In this document: piece after piece, positions 42,164 through 50,744 of the stretch
Layout: each line of letters opens with the position of its first letter
Numbering within the stretch: the stretch's first letter is position 1
Assembly (NCBI RefSeq): GCF_003640665.1
Contig: NZ_QQXL01000006.1
Location: 1 to 64,000 of the forward strand
Direction: 5' to 3'
Length of the DNA: 64,000 nt
Origin: Galactobacter caseinivorans
GTDB lineage: Bacteria > Actinomycetota > Actinomycetes > Actinomycetales > Micrococcaceae
The notes under the pieces: generated by a model
What the model was told of the DNA's origin: nothing
Database searches by the model: none
The model's input: only the letters and a program-made list of their open reading frames with translations
Translations under genes and position numbers: made by a program

Positions 42164-42651
42164 ACCCGGATAACGAGGCCATGAGCGGCGCGCGCGAACT
42201 TGACGGAGTGCTGGGGACCGCGCTGGCCGTGGCCCAGGAACAGCTCACCGATCACGGGGGCCTGATGCCCTTCGCCGTGGTCCTGGAGAACCAGGCCGCC
42301 ACGCAGCGCCGCATTGAAGCAGGCGACGACGCCCCGGAGGACGGCGAGCCGTCGCTGCGGCTCGTGGTCGTGGCCCCCGAGGGCGACGAGGAGGACGAGG
42401 TGGACGGCGAAGAGACCGTCGCCGCGTTGATCGAGGCCGTGCGCGCCCAACGCGATGACCTCACCGCCGTCGCCATTGTTTCCGACGTGGTCCTGACCGA
42501 GGTGGACACCGATGCGGTGCACGTCGAGGCGGAGCACCTGACCGGGGACGTGGCCGCGGTCCTGATGCCGTATCAGCTCGGCGAGCACGGCCCCAGCTGG
42601 GGCGATCTTGAGGGGGACGGTGGCGCCGAGCGCCGCGTCTGGACCGACTAG
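42160..42651 (+). CDS. Acidic protein of unknown function
   Basis: 163 residues, very rich in Glu and Asp, with a strand-helix pattern: GLMPFAVVLENQ, LRLVVVAPEGDEED, VAIVSDVVL and VAAVLMPYQLGEHGPSWGDL. The N-terminal ARELDGVLGTALAVAQEQLTDHGG looks conserved. I do not recognise a family. It is translationally coupled to manB (ATGA). Confidence 0.65.
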   Translation: MNPDNEAMSGARELDGVLGTALAVAQEQLTDHGGLMPFAVVLENQAATQRRIEAGDDAPEDGEPSLRLVVVAPEGDEEDEVDGEETVAALIEAVRAQRDDLTAVAIVSDVVLTEVDTDAVHVEAEHLTGDVAAVLMPYQLGEHGPSWGDLEGDGGAERRVWTD

Positions 42652-42765
42652 CAACACGTCTCCGGGCCACGCCCGGAACCTCGATGGAGGGAACACCGAC
42701 GCCGGTGCTCCCTCCATCGTCACGTTCGGGTACAGTCGTTCTGGGGTTGGGACGGTCCAATTCCC

Positions 42766-43818
42766 ATGGCACAGATATTGGGGATATCAGTGAGCCCAAA
42801 AAATGGGGGGCAATGGTGGCGTCGAGCCACCGGCGCAGCGGGAAACTCACCCGCAAAGACAGAGAAGCTGCCCGACGCCGCGGCGTCCGTTAGCGCTGTC
42901 GAGTCCCCTGCGCGTGAGGGCGCGCCGCCAGAGTTGGCTTCGTTTTTGAGCGAGCTGCGCAGCGATAACGCCGCTGCTCCGCAGCCGCCCGCTTCCGCTC
43001 CCGCCGCCGCCTCCGTGACCACCACGACTGTGGTTGAGTCCGGTTCAGAGTCTGCGGGCACCCCCGCGGACGACGCCGCTGCCGAGCCTGCTTCGCCCGC
43101 ATCGCCCGCATCGCCCGCATCGCCGACACCGTCCGCGGCGTCGGCCGAGCCTGCCGATTCAGCCGGTTCAGCCGGTTCAGCAAGTTCAGCAAGTTCAGCA
43201 AGTTCAGCCGAGCCTGCCGACGCGACCGGCGCGCAGGTCCCTGCCTCCTCCTTGACTCGGCCCAAGCGGCCCCGCAAGCCTGCGCCCGCGCCACCGCGCC
43301 ACCGCGATGGCGGCACACCGGAGCTTGGCTCCCCCACAGACCCCCTGGACGATGCGTCCGAGACCCCGGTCGCGCCTCTCCTCCCCCCTGCTTCCCCGAC
43401 GAGCGGGCAGCTTTCCGAGACAGAACCACAGAATGGACAAGCTATGACTACCTTGAATGACGCCATCCAGAACCTGCTCAGCATCGAGGGTGCCACCGGC
43501 GCAGCCATCGTGGACATCAGCAGCGGCATGGCCCTGGCTCAGGGCGGCAACCCCGGCTTTGACTTGGGCGTTGCGGCTGCGGGTAACTCCAACGTGGTCT
43601 CCGCCAAGCTGCGCACCATGCGCGACCTTGGCCTGGGCACCGGCGACACCATCGATGACATCCTCATCACGCTGACCACGCAGTACCACCTGATCAACGT
43701 TCTCAGCACCCGCGAGACCGATGGCCTGTTTGTGTACCTGGTCCTGGATCGCAACTACGCGAACCTGGCCCTGGCGCGTCACAAGCTCAAGTCGATCTCC
43801 GCCACCGTCTCCGTCTGA
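42766..43818 (+). CDS. Roadblock/LC7-domain protein with long low-complexity N-terminus
   Basis: The C-terminal 124 residues (from ATG 43444) form a Roadblock/LC7-like domain: LLSIEGATGAAIVDISSGMALAQ, KLRTMRDLG and HLINVLSTRETDGLFVYLVLDR. Such domains regulate small GTPases or form polarity complexes in bacteria. Before it lies about 225 residues of Ala/Ser/Pro-rich sequence with tandem repeats. The frame is open throughout, so I keep the long form. GTG 42790 and ATG 43444 are alternative starts. Confidence 0.65.
   Translation: MAQILGISVSPKNGGQWWRRATGAAGNSPAKTEKLPDAAASVSAVESPAREGAPPELASFLSELRSDNAAAPQPPASAPAAASVTTTTVVESGSESAGTPADDAAAEPASPASPASPASPTPSAASAEPADSAGSAGSASSASSASSAEPADATGAQVPASSLTRPKRPRKPAPAPPRHRDGGTPELGSPTDPLDDASETPVAPLLPPASPTSGQLSETEPQNGQAMTTLNDAIQNLLSIEGATGAAIVDISSGMALAQGGNPGFDLGVAAAGNSNVVSAKLRTMRDLGLGTGDTIDDILITLTTQYHLINVLSTRETDGLFVYLVLDRNYANLALARHKLKSISATVSV
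43158..43211 (+). repeat. In-frame 9-bp tandem repeat
   Basis: Six units of TTCAGC plus CGG, AAG or CGA encode Ser-Ala-Gly/Ser triplets in the linker of the Roadblock protein. A second small array of GCATCGCCC lies just before (about 43096-43121). Confidence 0.75.
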
Positions 43819-43848
43819 GCCGGTTCGTCACTGGCTGACGAAACAAAA

Positions 43849-43888
43849 AACCGGGCCCGGCCAACACACGTGTTGGCCGGGCCCGGTT
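43849..43888. terminator. Bidirectional terminator between the Roadblock and ABC ATPase genes
   Basis: A 19-bp perfect stem (43849-43867 with 43870-43888), flanked by a run of A and a T-rich end. Confidence 0.88.
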
Positions 43889-43901
43889 GTGTTTTGCCCC
43901 T

Positions 43902-45389
43902 TTAGCGGGCCCGGCGGGCGGTGCCGGAGTAAATCTCATGCCCCAGGATGTCTGCCACCAGCGAGTCCTCATCCACGTCCTGGTTGGCGGCGTTCAGGAT
44001 GGCCTTGCCATCTCGCATGACCACGGCGCGGTCCGCCCAGTGCATGACCTCTGACATGTCCGCGGTCAGCACCACAACGCTGACCCCCGAATCCGCCAAC
44101 CGGCGCAGGAGCTTGAACACCGCACGGCGGGAGACCACGTCGATGCCGCGTGTGGGGTGCGCCAGGGCCAACACCTCATGCCCCATTTCAAAGCGGCTCA
44201 CGAGGGCCGTCTTTTGCTGGTCTCCGCCAGAGAGCGTGTCCACGTCAGCGTTGATGTCCGTGGTGCGGATGCGCAGCTCCTGGACCAGGCCGATCATGCG
44301 CCGTGCCCGGCGGATCTCGCCGCGCAGGTCCTTAGGCGCGCCCACGGCGTCCACGACCTTGTCTGAGGCGGTCTCGTTGGGCGCGCTATCTGGCAAGTAT
44401 CCTATGCCAGCGGCCTCGGCGCCGGCCAGGCCAGCAAACTGCACTGGCTTGCCCTCGCGGAGCATGGAGCCACCGTCAAGCTTCCGGGCGCCGCCCAAGA
44501 CCTGGAGCACCTCTCGCACGCCGGACTTGGGAGCACCAACAATGGCCACGATCTCGCCGCGACGGAAGGCCAGGTCAAGCCCCTCAAAGGCTCCACGCAC
44601 CGTGGCACCGACCAGCTCGATGGCGGGCACTCCAGCCGGGACCGGACGCAGCGGATCCGGACGCACGCCGGGCTCCACCGGGCTCGCGGTGAGCCGAGCC
44701 GTGAGGTCCGCGGCGGAGGTGGAACGGGCGGCCATGGTCTGCATCACGCGGCCGTCCTTCAGGATCACCACGCGGTTGGCGATGGAGAGCAGCTCATCCA
44801 TGCGGTGGGTGATGTAGAGGATGCCACGACCCTGCGCCGTGAGGCGGCGCATGACGTGGTGCAGCACGGCGATCTCGTGATCCGCGAGCGTCGCTGCCAC
44901 CTCGTCCATGAGCACAAACTGCGCTTCTTCGGCGAGCATGCGGGTGACCTCTACCAGCGCCTGCTGGCCGCGGTCCAGGTCCGCCACGATGCCGTCTGCG
45001 TCCAGCTCAACGCCGGCCTCATCGAGGAGCTCTACGGCCCGCTCACGGAGCTGTTCGTGGCTCTCTTCGGCGCGGAAGGTGTTGCGGAACAGCGCCTTGG
45101 CCACGCTCACGGCGGGGTCCTGCGCAAAGTTCTGTTCAATGACGCCGACGCCGGCGGCTTGCGCGGCCTCGCGGCTCTCCGGGGCAAAACGCTCCCCCGC
45201 GAGCACCACGTGGCCAGTGTCCAGGTTCTTTGCCCCAGACAGCACGTCCACGAGGGTGGACTTTCCGGCGCCGTTGATGCCCACCAGGCCAACGATCTCG
45301 CCGCGGCCCACGGCCAAGTCGGCGCCGTTGAGCACACGTTTCTTGCCGTAGGAAACCACCAATTCGACGGCCTTCACCACAGTGTCCAC
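43902..45389 (-). CDS. Sugar-type ABC transporter ATP-binding protein (two fused ATPase domains)
   Basis: 495 residues, RbsA/MglA-type tandem ATPase. Domain 1 has Walker A GINGAGKST, a drifted signature LDRGQQALVEV (Asp for Ser) and Walker B FVLMDEVAATL. Domain 2 has a degenerate Walker A (GAPKSGVREVL), a good signature LSGGDQQKTAL and the Walker B region VLALAHPTRGIDV. No permease or binding protein lies beside it, so its partners must be elsewhere or it has another use. GTG 45389 follows GGGGGA. Confidence 0.88.
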   Translation of the reverse strand: MDTVVKAVELVVSYGKKRVLNGADLAVGRGEIVGLVGINGAGKSTLVDVLSGAKNLDTGHVVLAGERFAPESREAAQAAGVGVIEQNFAQDPAVSVAKALFRNTFRAEESHEQLRERAVELLDEAGVELDADGIVADLDRGQQALVEVTRMLAEEAQFVLMDEVAATLADHEIAVLHHVMRRLTAQGRGILYITHRMDELLSIANRVVILKDGRVMQTMAARSTSAADLTARLTASPVEPGVRPDPLRPVPAGVPAIELVGATVRGAFEGLDLAFRRGEIVAIVGAPKSGVREVLQVLGGARKLDGGSMLREGKPVQFAGLAGAEAAGIGYLPDSAPNETASDKVVDAVGAPKDLRGEIRRARRMIGLVQELRIRTTDINADVDTLSGGDQQKTALVSRFEMGHEVLALAHPTRGIDVVSRRAVFKLLRRLADSGVSVVVLTADMSEVMHWADRAVVMRDGKAILNAANQDVDEDSLVADILGHEIYSGTARRAR

Positions 45390-45413
45390 GAATCCCCCAT
45401 TTAAGTGATGTGT

Positions 45414-45437
45414 ATCATCCCGTCCCCACGGGATCAT
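45414..45437. promoter_or_regulatory. Inverted repeat upstream of the ABC ATPase gene
   Basis: ATCATCCCGT and ACGGGATCAT are 10-bp arms with one mismatch around CCCC. A LacI- or GntR-type operator is possible; the position 25 bases before the start fits repression. Confidence 0.45.
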
Positions 45438-45483
45438 GTGAAGGCTAGCACGGTACCCGACTGCCTCGGATGATAAGACAAAG

Positions 45484-45518
45484 ACGACGCCGCCGCACGT
45501 CTTGTGCGGCGGCGTCGT
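45484..45518 (-). terminator. Terminator after pckG
   Basis: A 15-bp stem (45484-45498 with 45504-45518), 21 bases beyond the pckG stop. Confidence 0.8.
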
Positions 45519-45538
45519 GCAATGCAGTGAAGGTGAGG

Positions 45539-47377
45539 TCAGCGCGCCAGGCGCTGCGTCAATCCATCCAGCTCGGTGCGCAGGGAGGCCGGCAGCGAGT
45601 CGCCGAAGAGCTCGTACCACTCCTCGATGCCGGGCAGCTCTGCTCGCCACTCGTCGGCGTCAAAGCGCGTGGCCTCGTCCAACTCGTCCTCGCTCAGTTC
45701 CAGACCGGACAGGTCAAGCGAGCCGGTGGCCGGGATGAAGCCGATGGGGGTCTCCACCGCTTCCGCCTTGCCCTCGAGGCGCTCGATGGCCCACTTGAGC
45801 ACACGCGAGTTCTCACCGAAGCCGGGCCAGGCAAAGCCGCCCTCAGCGGTGCGGCGGAACCAGTTCACCAGGAAGATCTGGGGCAGCTGCTCCGGATCCG
45901 CCTTGGCGCTGATGCGATCCCAGTGGTTCAGGTAGTCGCCAGCGTCGTAACCGATGAACGGCAGCATGGCCATGGGGTCGCGGCGCACCAAGCCCACCTG
46001 ACCGGCGGCGGCGGCCGTGGTCTCTGAGGAGAGCGTGGAGCCCATGAAGACGCCGGAGGTCCAGGAGCGTGCCTGGGTCACCAGCGGGACGGTGGTCTTG
46101 CGACGCCCGCCAAAGAGGATGGCATCGATCTTGACGCCCTCGGGATCCGTGTAGTCATCAGAGAGCATGTCGATCTGGTCAATCGGCGTGCAGAAACGGG
46201 AGTTGGGGTGCGCCGCGGGGCGGTTGGCCTCCGGGGTCCAGTCCTGGCCCTTCCAATCGGTCAGGTGCTCCGGCGTCTCATCCGTCATGCCCTCCCACCA
46301 CACGCCGCCGTCGTCCGTCATGGCGACATTGGTGAAGATGGAGTTGCCCTTGGCGATGGCACGCATCGCGTTGGGGTTGGTGGACCAACCGGTGCCCGGG
46401 GCCACGCCAAACAGGCCGGCTTCGGGGTTCACGGCGCGCAGCTCGCCCTGGGCGCCAAAGCGCATCCACGCGATGTCGTCACCGAGCGTCTCCACCTTCC
46501 AGTCCTTGATCGTGGGATCAAGGAGGGCCAGGTTGGTCTTGCCGCAAGCAGAGGGGAACGCAGCAGCCACGTGGTAGGGCTTGTTCTCCGGGGAGGTCAG
46601 CTTCAGGATGAGCATGTGCTCCGCGAGCCAGCCCTCATCGCGAGCCATCACGGAGGCGATGCGCAGTGCAAAGCACTTCTTGCCCAGCAGCGCGTTTCCG
46701 CCGTAGCCGGAACCAAAGGAGACAATGGAGCGCTCCTCGGGGAAGTGCACAATCCACTTGTCATCGTTGCAGGGCCAGGCCACATCCTTCTGACCCTGCG
46801 CCAGGGGGGCGCCGACGGAGTGCAGGGCCGGGACAAAGAAGGCCTCGGTCTCTTCCATCTTGCGCAGCACCTCGGTGCCGATCTTGGCCATGATGCGCAT
46901 GGAGGCCACCACGTACTCGGAGTCGGTGATCTCCACGCCGAACTTGGGCTCGGCCGCGTCCAGTGACCCCATGACGAACGGGATCACGTACATGGTGCGC
47001 CCGCGCATGGCACCGTCAAAGAGGCCGTTGAGCTTGGCCTTCATCTTGACGGGATCCATCCAGTTATTGGTGAACCCGGCGTCGCGCTCCTCCACCGAGC
47101 AGATGAAGGTCTGCTCCTCCACGCGAGCCACGTCGCTGGGATCGGAGAAGGCCGCGAAGGAGTTCGGGAACGTCTCCTGGTTCAGGGGCGTCAGCGTGCC
47201 GGCGTCCACGAGCTCCTGCGTGAGACGTGCGTTCTCCTCGGCGGACCCGTCAACCCAGTAGACGCGGTCAGGCTTGGTCAGCGCGGACACTTCTTCTACC
47301 CACTGCGCCAGCTTGGCGTGTGAGGTGGGGTTGGGCTGCGCTGAGTCCTTGACCTGGCGGTCGACGGTGGTCGTCAT
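45539..47377 (-). CDS. pckG: Phosphoenolpyruvate carboxykinase (GTP)
   Basis: 612 residues. It converts oxaloacetate plus GTP to PEP, the entry step of gluconeogenesis. Kinase loop [15 protein letters not shown], metal-site [14 protein letters not shown]-binding NSRFCTP and [12 protein letters not shown] are visible. ATG 47377 has GGAGGG about 8 bases upstream. An inverted repeat at 47545-47570 lies in the promoter region and may respond to carbon status. Confidence 0.96.
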   Translation of the reverse strand: MTTTVDRQVKDSAQPNPTSHAKLAQWVEEVSALTKPDRVYWVDGSAEENARLTQELVDAGTLTPLNQETFPNSFAAFSDPSDVARVEEQTFICSVEERDAGFTNNWMDPVKMKAKLNGLFDGAMRGRTMYVIPFVMGSLDAAEPKFGVEITDSEYVVASMRIMAKIGTEVLRKMEETEAFFVPALHSVGAPLAQGQKDVAWPCNDDKWIVHFPEERSIVSFGSGYGGNALLGKKCFALRIASVMARDEGWLAEHMLILKLTSPENKPYHVAAAFPSACGKTNLALLDPTIKDWKVETLGDDIAWMRFGAQGELRAVNPEAGLFGVAPGTGWSTNPNAMRAIAKGNSIFTNVAMTDDGGVWWEGMTDETPEHLTDWKGQDWTPEANRPAAHPNSRFCTPIDQIDMLSDDYTDPEGVKIDAILFGGRRKTTVPLVTQARSWTSGVFMGSTLSSETTAAAAGQVGLVRRDPMAMLPFIGYDAGDYLNHWDRISAKADPEQLPQIFLVNWFRRTAEGGFAWPGFGENSRVLKWAIERLEGKAEAVETPIGFIPATGSLDLSGLELSEDELDEATRFDADEWRAELPGIEEWYELFGDSLPASLRTELDGLTQRLAR

Positions 47378-47544
47378 TGAGGAATCCCTCCATTGGGTTC
47401 GTCGGTGTCTTGATCGTAGGGTCACAGGCGCCCTGGGCGCTTGCCGGCGCGTGCGAGCGGGATCACACACCCTGGGCATCACTGCCACCCACCCCGCGCA
47501 CTTCCGCGCATTGGCGGGGATCCCCTGAGGGGCAAGGTGAGTAA

Positions 47545-47570
47545 GGTCACATAAACCGGTATATATGACC
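47545..47570. promoter_or_regulatory. Operator-like inverted repeat upstream of pckG
   Basis: GGTCACATA (47545-47553) and TATATGACC (47562-47570) are 9-bp arms with one mismatch. TGTGA/TCACA-like halves recall CRP/GlxR-family sites, but the match is loose. The rest of the 315-bp gap holds no gene. Confidence 0.45.
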
Positions 47571-47692
47571 ACCATACAACCGGGCCCACCGTCCCGGCCA
47601 CACTTCCGCACCCCTTCCCTCGTTTTGCGTCCCGACAGGCGGGCCTGTAGGATCGTTCGAGTCGTCTCGGCACTGCCTGGATGACACGCCTA

Positions 47693-47766
47693 GCGCCCAT
47701 AGCTCAGCTGGATAGAGCGCCTGTCTACGGAACAGGAGGTCGGGGGTTCGAATCCCTCTGGGCGCA
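47693..47766 (+). tRNA. tRNA-Arg (anticodon ACG), copy 1
   Basis: 74 bases: acceptor GCGCCCA/TGGGCGC, anticodon loop CTACGGA giving ACG, T arm GGGGGTTCGAATCCCTC. No CCA encoded. Confidence 0.96.
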
Positions 47767-47778
47767 CGGTCAGTAAGG

Positions 47779-47797
47779 CTCGCTTCACCGAAGCGAG
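47779..47797 (+). terminator. Hairpin between the two tRNA-Arg genes
   Basis: CTCGCTTC (47779-47786) pairs with GAAGCGAG (47790-47797), followed by a T-rich run. Confidence 0.6.
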
Positions 47798-47846
47798 TCT
47801 TCTGTTTTGACTGGCGTCAGCCGTGAAAGTTTGACCAATTACATAT

Positions 47847-47920
47847 GCGCCCATAGCTCAGCTGGATAGAGCGCCTGTCTACGGAACAGGAGGTCGGGGG
47901 TTCGAATCCCTCTGGGCGCA
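47847..47920 (+). tRNA. tRNA-Arg (anticodon ACG), copy 2
   Basis: Identical over 74 bases to copy 1, 80 bases downstream. Here CCA follows directly (47921-47923). A recent tandem duplication or gene conversion is likely. Confidence 0.96.
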
Positions 47921-47931
47921 CCATAGAGCTG

Positions 47932-47959
47932 GCCCGCTTCTCACGAAGCGGGCTTTTTT
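47932..47959 (+). terminator. Terminator after the tRNA-Arg pair
   Basis: GCCCGCTTC (47932-47940) pairs with GAAGCGGGC (47945-47953), then six T. Confidence 0.9.
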
Positions 47960-48012
47960 GCGCCCGCAGTGCCGGTCGGCCCACCAGCGCCCGCCAGCCC
48001 GCCCCGGCTCAC

Positions 48013-48540
48013 TCAGTGCTTGGGCGGAACCACAAAGCGTTCCAGCGTGGCGTCTCGGCCGTCCAGGCTGGCCCAGTCCCCCGGAACGGTGAACACGCAC
48101 AGCCCGGCGGTGGGATAGTCAGAGGCCATGTCCCACACGGCCATCTCATCCGAGTCCGCGGAGGCCAGTTGCGTGGCAGCCTCCTGGACGGCGGGCTGGT
48201 GCGCCACCAGAATCAGCGTGCGCACGGTCTCCGGCGTCTCGTTGATGACCGCGATGAGCCGGCGTGCGGGCGCGTCGTACAGGCGCTCATCCAGGTAGGC
48301 GCTCGGCGCATCCTCGCCAAGCACGGAGGCAATCCACGCATACGTGGCGCGCGTGCGCAGCGCGTCGGACACCGTCGCGCCGTCGGGCAAGAGACCCTCC
48401 CGCAGCAGGTACTCACCGATCCAGCGCGCCTGCTCGCCGCCGCGCTCCGTCAGTCCTCGATCGCGATCTGGCGCGCCCCAGGGCGTCTCCGCCTTGGCGT
48501 GCCGCAGGATCAGCAGGGTTTTGACGTCGGGGCGGTTCAT
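48013..48540 (-). CDS. sixA: SixA-type phosphohistidine phosphatase
   Basis: 175 residues, histidine-phosphatase fold with the RHG-type motif LLILRHAKAETP and a second catalytic His in LILVAHQPAVQE. SixA proteins remove phosphate from histidine in phosphorelay or phosphotransfer proteins. ATG 48540 is 6 bases after TAGACT, so it is leaderless. Convergent with the tRNA-Arg pair. Confidence 0.88.
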   Translation of the reverse strand: MNRPDVKTLLILRHAKAETPWGAPDRDRGLTERGGEQARWIGEYLLREGLLPDGATVSDALRTRATYAWIASVLGEDAPSAYLDERLYDAPARRLIAVINETPETVRTLILVAHQPAVQEAATQLASADSDEMAVWDMASDYPTAGLCVFTVPGDWASLDGRDATLERFVVPPKH

Positions 48541-48600
48541 GCCCCGAGTCTACGGATCCGGGCTCTGCGCGCGAGCACCCCGGCCCGCCCACAGACAGCG

Positions 48601-48641
48601 CGAGGCCCCGATCTCCGCTACTGCGGGGGATCGGGGCCTCG
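48601..48641 (-). terminator. Terminator after the winged-helix gene
   Basis: CGAGGCCCCGATC (48601-48613) pairs with GATCGGGGCCTCG (48629-48641). Confidence 0.8.
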
Positions 48642-48686
48642 GTGGCCGGATGCGGGAAAACCCGGCGAAAAATCAGCGGGCCAGCA

Positions 48687-49484
48687 TCAGATGGAGTATT
48701 CCGGAGCCGCCCAGACGGTGACCTCGGGGTGCTCGTAGAAGCGGTAGCCCTGGCCGCGCACGGTGCGCACGGTGTTGGAGAGGCGGCCCAGCTTGGCGCG
48801 CAGGCGGCGGATGTGAACGTCGATGGTGCGCTCGTTCGGGATCTCGTCCGCACCCTTCCAGAGGTTCTCCAGCAGCTCCTCGCGGCCCACGGTGCGCGTG
48901 CCGTTCTCTACCAGGTAGTTGAGCAGCTCAAATTCCTTGTAGGTCAGGTTCACGACCTCGCCGTCCAGCTGCACCTCGCGGCGGGAGAGATCAATCAAGA
49001 CGCCCGACGCCGCGGGGGCGTGCTGGGAGGGGCGGGCGAAGGTGCGCGGGGCGGTGCGGACGGTGGGGTCACCCAGGGCCTGGCGCACCACCTCAAGATC
49101 GGTGCCCGTGGCGGACGTGGCCGCGAGGGCGACCGCCGCGTGCGTCTGCGCCTCAGGGGCGAGGGTCTGCAAGAAGCCGCGCACCTGCGTGGCCAGCTTG
49201 GTCAGGGAGGTCCCGGAGGCGGCCGCTGCTGCCTCGTCGAGGCCCACATAAAGGACAAAGCCGCGGGCGCTGGTCTCACCGACGCGCTCCGGGCCGGGCT
49301 GCGTCTGGCTCAAGACCGCGGTCGGTGCGGGCGCCGGCGCGGGGCGGGCTGCGGCCTCACCGGTGAAGGGAGTGACGCGGCGCTGGCCGCCGGAACTCTG
49401 CCACGCGGCCTGACGACGCGCGGCTGCGGCGCGGTTCTGGGCGTTGCGTACCGAGATGTGGACGTAACCGGTGTTCGTGGTCAT
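48687..49484 (-). CDS. Winged-helix DNA-binding protein without receiver domain
   Basis: 265 residues. The C-terminal 95 residues are an OmpR/PhoB-type winged helix: LIDLSRREVQLDGEVVNLTYKEFELLNYLVEN and ERTIDVHIRRLRAKLG, ending TVRGQGYRFYEHPEV. No receiver domain precedes it. A Pro/Ala linker and a separate 90-residue domain (GFVLYVGLDEAAAAASGTSL) take its place. So it is not a normal response regulator; the N-terminal domain may sense something else. ATG has AGAGGT 6 bases upstream. Confidence 0.8.
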   Translation of the reverse strand: MTTNTGYVHISVRNAQNRAAAARRQAAWQSSGGQRRVTPFTGEAAARPAPAPAPTAVLSQTQPGPERVGETSARGFVLYVGLDEAAAAASGTSLTKLATQVRGFLQTLAPEAQTHAAVALAATSATGTDLEVVRQALGDPTVRTAPRTFARPSQHAPAASGVLIDLSRREVQLDGEVVNLTYKEFELLNYLVENGTRTVGREELLENLWKGADEIPNERTIDVHIRRLRAKLGRLSNTVRTVRGQGYRFYEHPEVTVWAAPEYSI

Positions 49485-49688
49485 GGTGCTACCTCTACAT
49501 GGCTGAAGGGTGCCGACGTGCGGCGTCGAATGGAGTGGGTGTTAGCCGCGGACATCTCGCGGCGTGAGCATTCGACGGCAACAGCCATTCACTGCGGAGC
49601 CCCTGGGGGCCCCACCGATCGATGGCATGGTGCTCTGCTTCACACCCACCATCATGCGCGTAACATTGCGTCTTCGCAAGGGGGGATT

Positions 49689-49895
49689 ATGCGGCCGTCT
49701 CACGATTTGAGACGATTGCGTCGAATTGTGACCGGCGTCACTCGCTGGCAAATTGTGAAAGATCGGCTTGATATTCCCGGCCTACGACGCGCCAGTAGGC
49801 TCCTGGTTTTGAAGCGGCGTTCCAGCCGCACCATTCGGCGCTCTCGGCGCACTCTCAGCTTGCTTCGCATATTCATGCATGCGCCCGCATACTGA
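49689..49895 (+). CDS. Possible small basic protein (68 aa)
   Basis: 68 residues, about one quarter Arg, beginning MRPSHDLRRLRRIVTGVTRW. ATG 49689 has the strong site AAGGGGGG 4 bases upstream, and a TAACAT -10 lies near 49656. No relative is recognised. The palindrome at 49696-49714 sits inside its first codons. It could instead be leader sequence of the following response regulator operon. Confidence 0.4.
   Translation: MRPSHDLRRLRRIVTGVTRWQIVKDRLDIPGLRRASRLLVLKRRSSRTIRRSRRTLSLLRIFMHAPAY
49696..49714. promoter_or_regulatory. 19-bp palindrome, same arms as the one in element 1
   Basis: CGTCTCACGATTTGAGACG: 7-bp arms CGTCTCA/TGAGACG around 5 bases, exactly as at 31187-31205; both are followed by AT. 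It lies in the 500-bp gap between the winged-helix gene and the two-component operon. Confidence 0.55.
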
Positions 49896-49950
49896 ACTAG
49901 TCACCTCTTGACTTAGGACGCGAAAACGAGGTAAAGCCAGCAACACAGCT

Positions 49951-49965
49951 GGTTCACAGCTAAGG
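49951..49965 (+). promoter_or_regulatory. GGTTCACAG motif before the response regulator gene
   Basis: GGTTCACAGCTAAGG lies 39 bases before the start at 50004. Similar GTTCACAG motifs occur at about 52573 and 52653 before the glycosyltransferase gene, so the regulator may bind its own and the downstream promoter. Confidence 0.35.
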
Positions 49966-50003
49966 GACAGTTTCGGCCTACGTCGCCCAGGGAAGGTTCA
50001 ACC

Positions 50004-50744
50004 ATGAGCACCTCACGTTTCTCTCCCCAGCAGCTTCCCCGTCTTGAACACCCCGACGGCTCCCCCATCCGCGCGCTAGTGGTGGACGACGAGCCCTCGC
50101 TGGCGGAGCTTGTCAGCATGGGCACCCGGATGCTGGGCTGGGACGTCACCGTCTCTCACGAGGGGCAGGACGCTGTGAAGCAGGCGCGGGCCACAAACCC
50201 GGACGTGCTGATCCTGGATTGGATGCTCCCCGGCATCGAGGGGCCAGAGGTGTTGCGCCGCGTCCGGGCCTTCCTCCCGGACGTGCCTGCGCTCTTCCTC
50301 ACCGCCAAGGACACCGTGGATGATCGGATCGAGGGCCTCTCCTCCGGCGGCGATGACTACGTCACCAAGCCCTTCAGCCTGGAGGAGGTGCTGCTGCGCC
50401 TACACCGCTTGGTGCAGCGCTCAGGTGCCGCCACGGCGGACGAGGCGGAGCTGGTGGTCGGGGACCTCACCCTGAACACCGACAGCCGCGAGGTGACCCG
50501 CTCCGGGGACGAGATCCAGCTGACGGCCACGGAGTTTGATCTGCTGCGCTACCTCATGGAGAACGCCCGCCGGGTGGTGTCCAAGCCGCAGATCCTGGAC
50601 GCCGTGTGGAACTACGACTTTGGCGGGCAGGCCAACATCGTTGAGCTGTACGTCTCCTATCTGCGCAAGAAGATCGATGTGGGTCACGAACCCATGATTC
50701 ACACGGTCCGCGGGGCCGGGTACGTGCTCAAGCCCGCGGCATGA
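50004..50744 (+). CDS. OmpR/PhoP-type response regulator
   Basis: 246 residues. Receiver domain: VVDDEPS acidic pocket, phospho-acceptor Asp72 in LILDWMLPG, Lys in VTKPFS. Winged-helix output domain ends TVRGAGYVLKPAA. A 20-residue N-terminal extension precedes the receiver. GGAAGG precedes ATG. The kinase start overlaps its stop (ATGA). The target genes are unknown; the glycosyltransferase operon downstream is the obvious candidate. Confidence 0.92.
   Translation: MSTSRFSPQQLPRLEHPDGSPIRALVVDDEPSLAELVSMGTRMLGWDVTVSHEGQDAVKQARATNPDVLILDWMLPGIEGPEVLRRVRAFLPDVPALFLTAKDTVDDRIEGLSSGGDDYVTKPFSLEEVLLRLHRLVQRSGAATADEAELVVGDLTLNTDSREVTRSGDEIQLTATEFDLLRYLMENARRVVSKPQILDAVWNYDFGGQANIVELYVSYLRKKIDVGHEPMIHTVRGAGYVLKPAA

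Noticed and set aside
47693-47923. attL/attR pair formed by the two identical tRNA-Arg genes
   Set aside because: Both are complete tRNAs only 80 bases apart, with no foreign genes between them.
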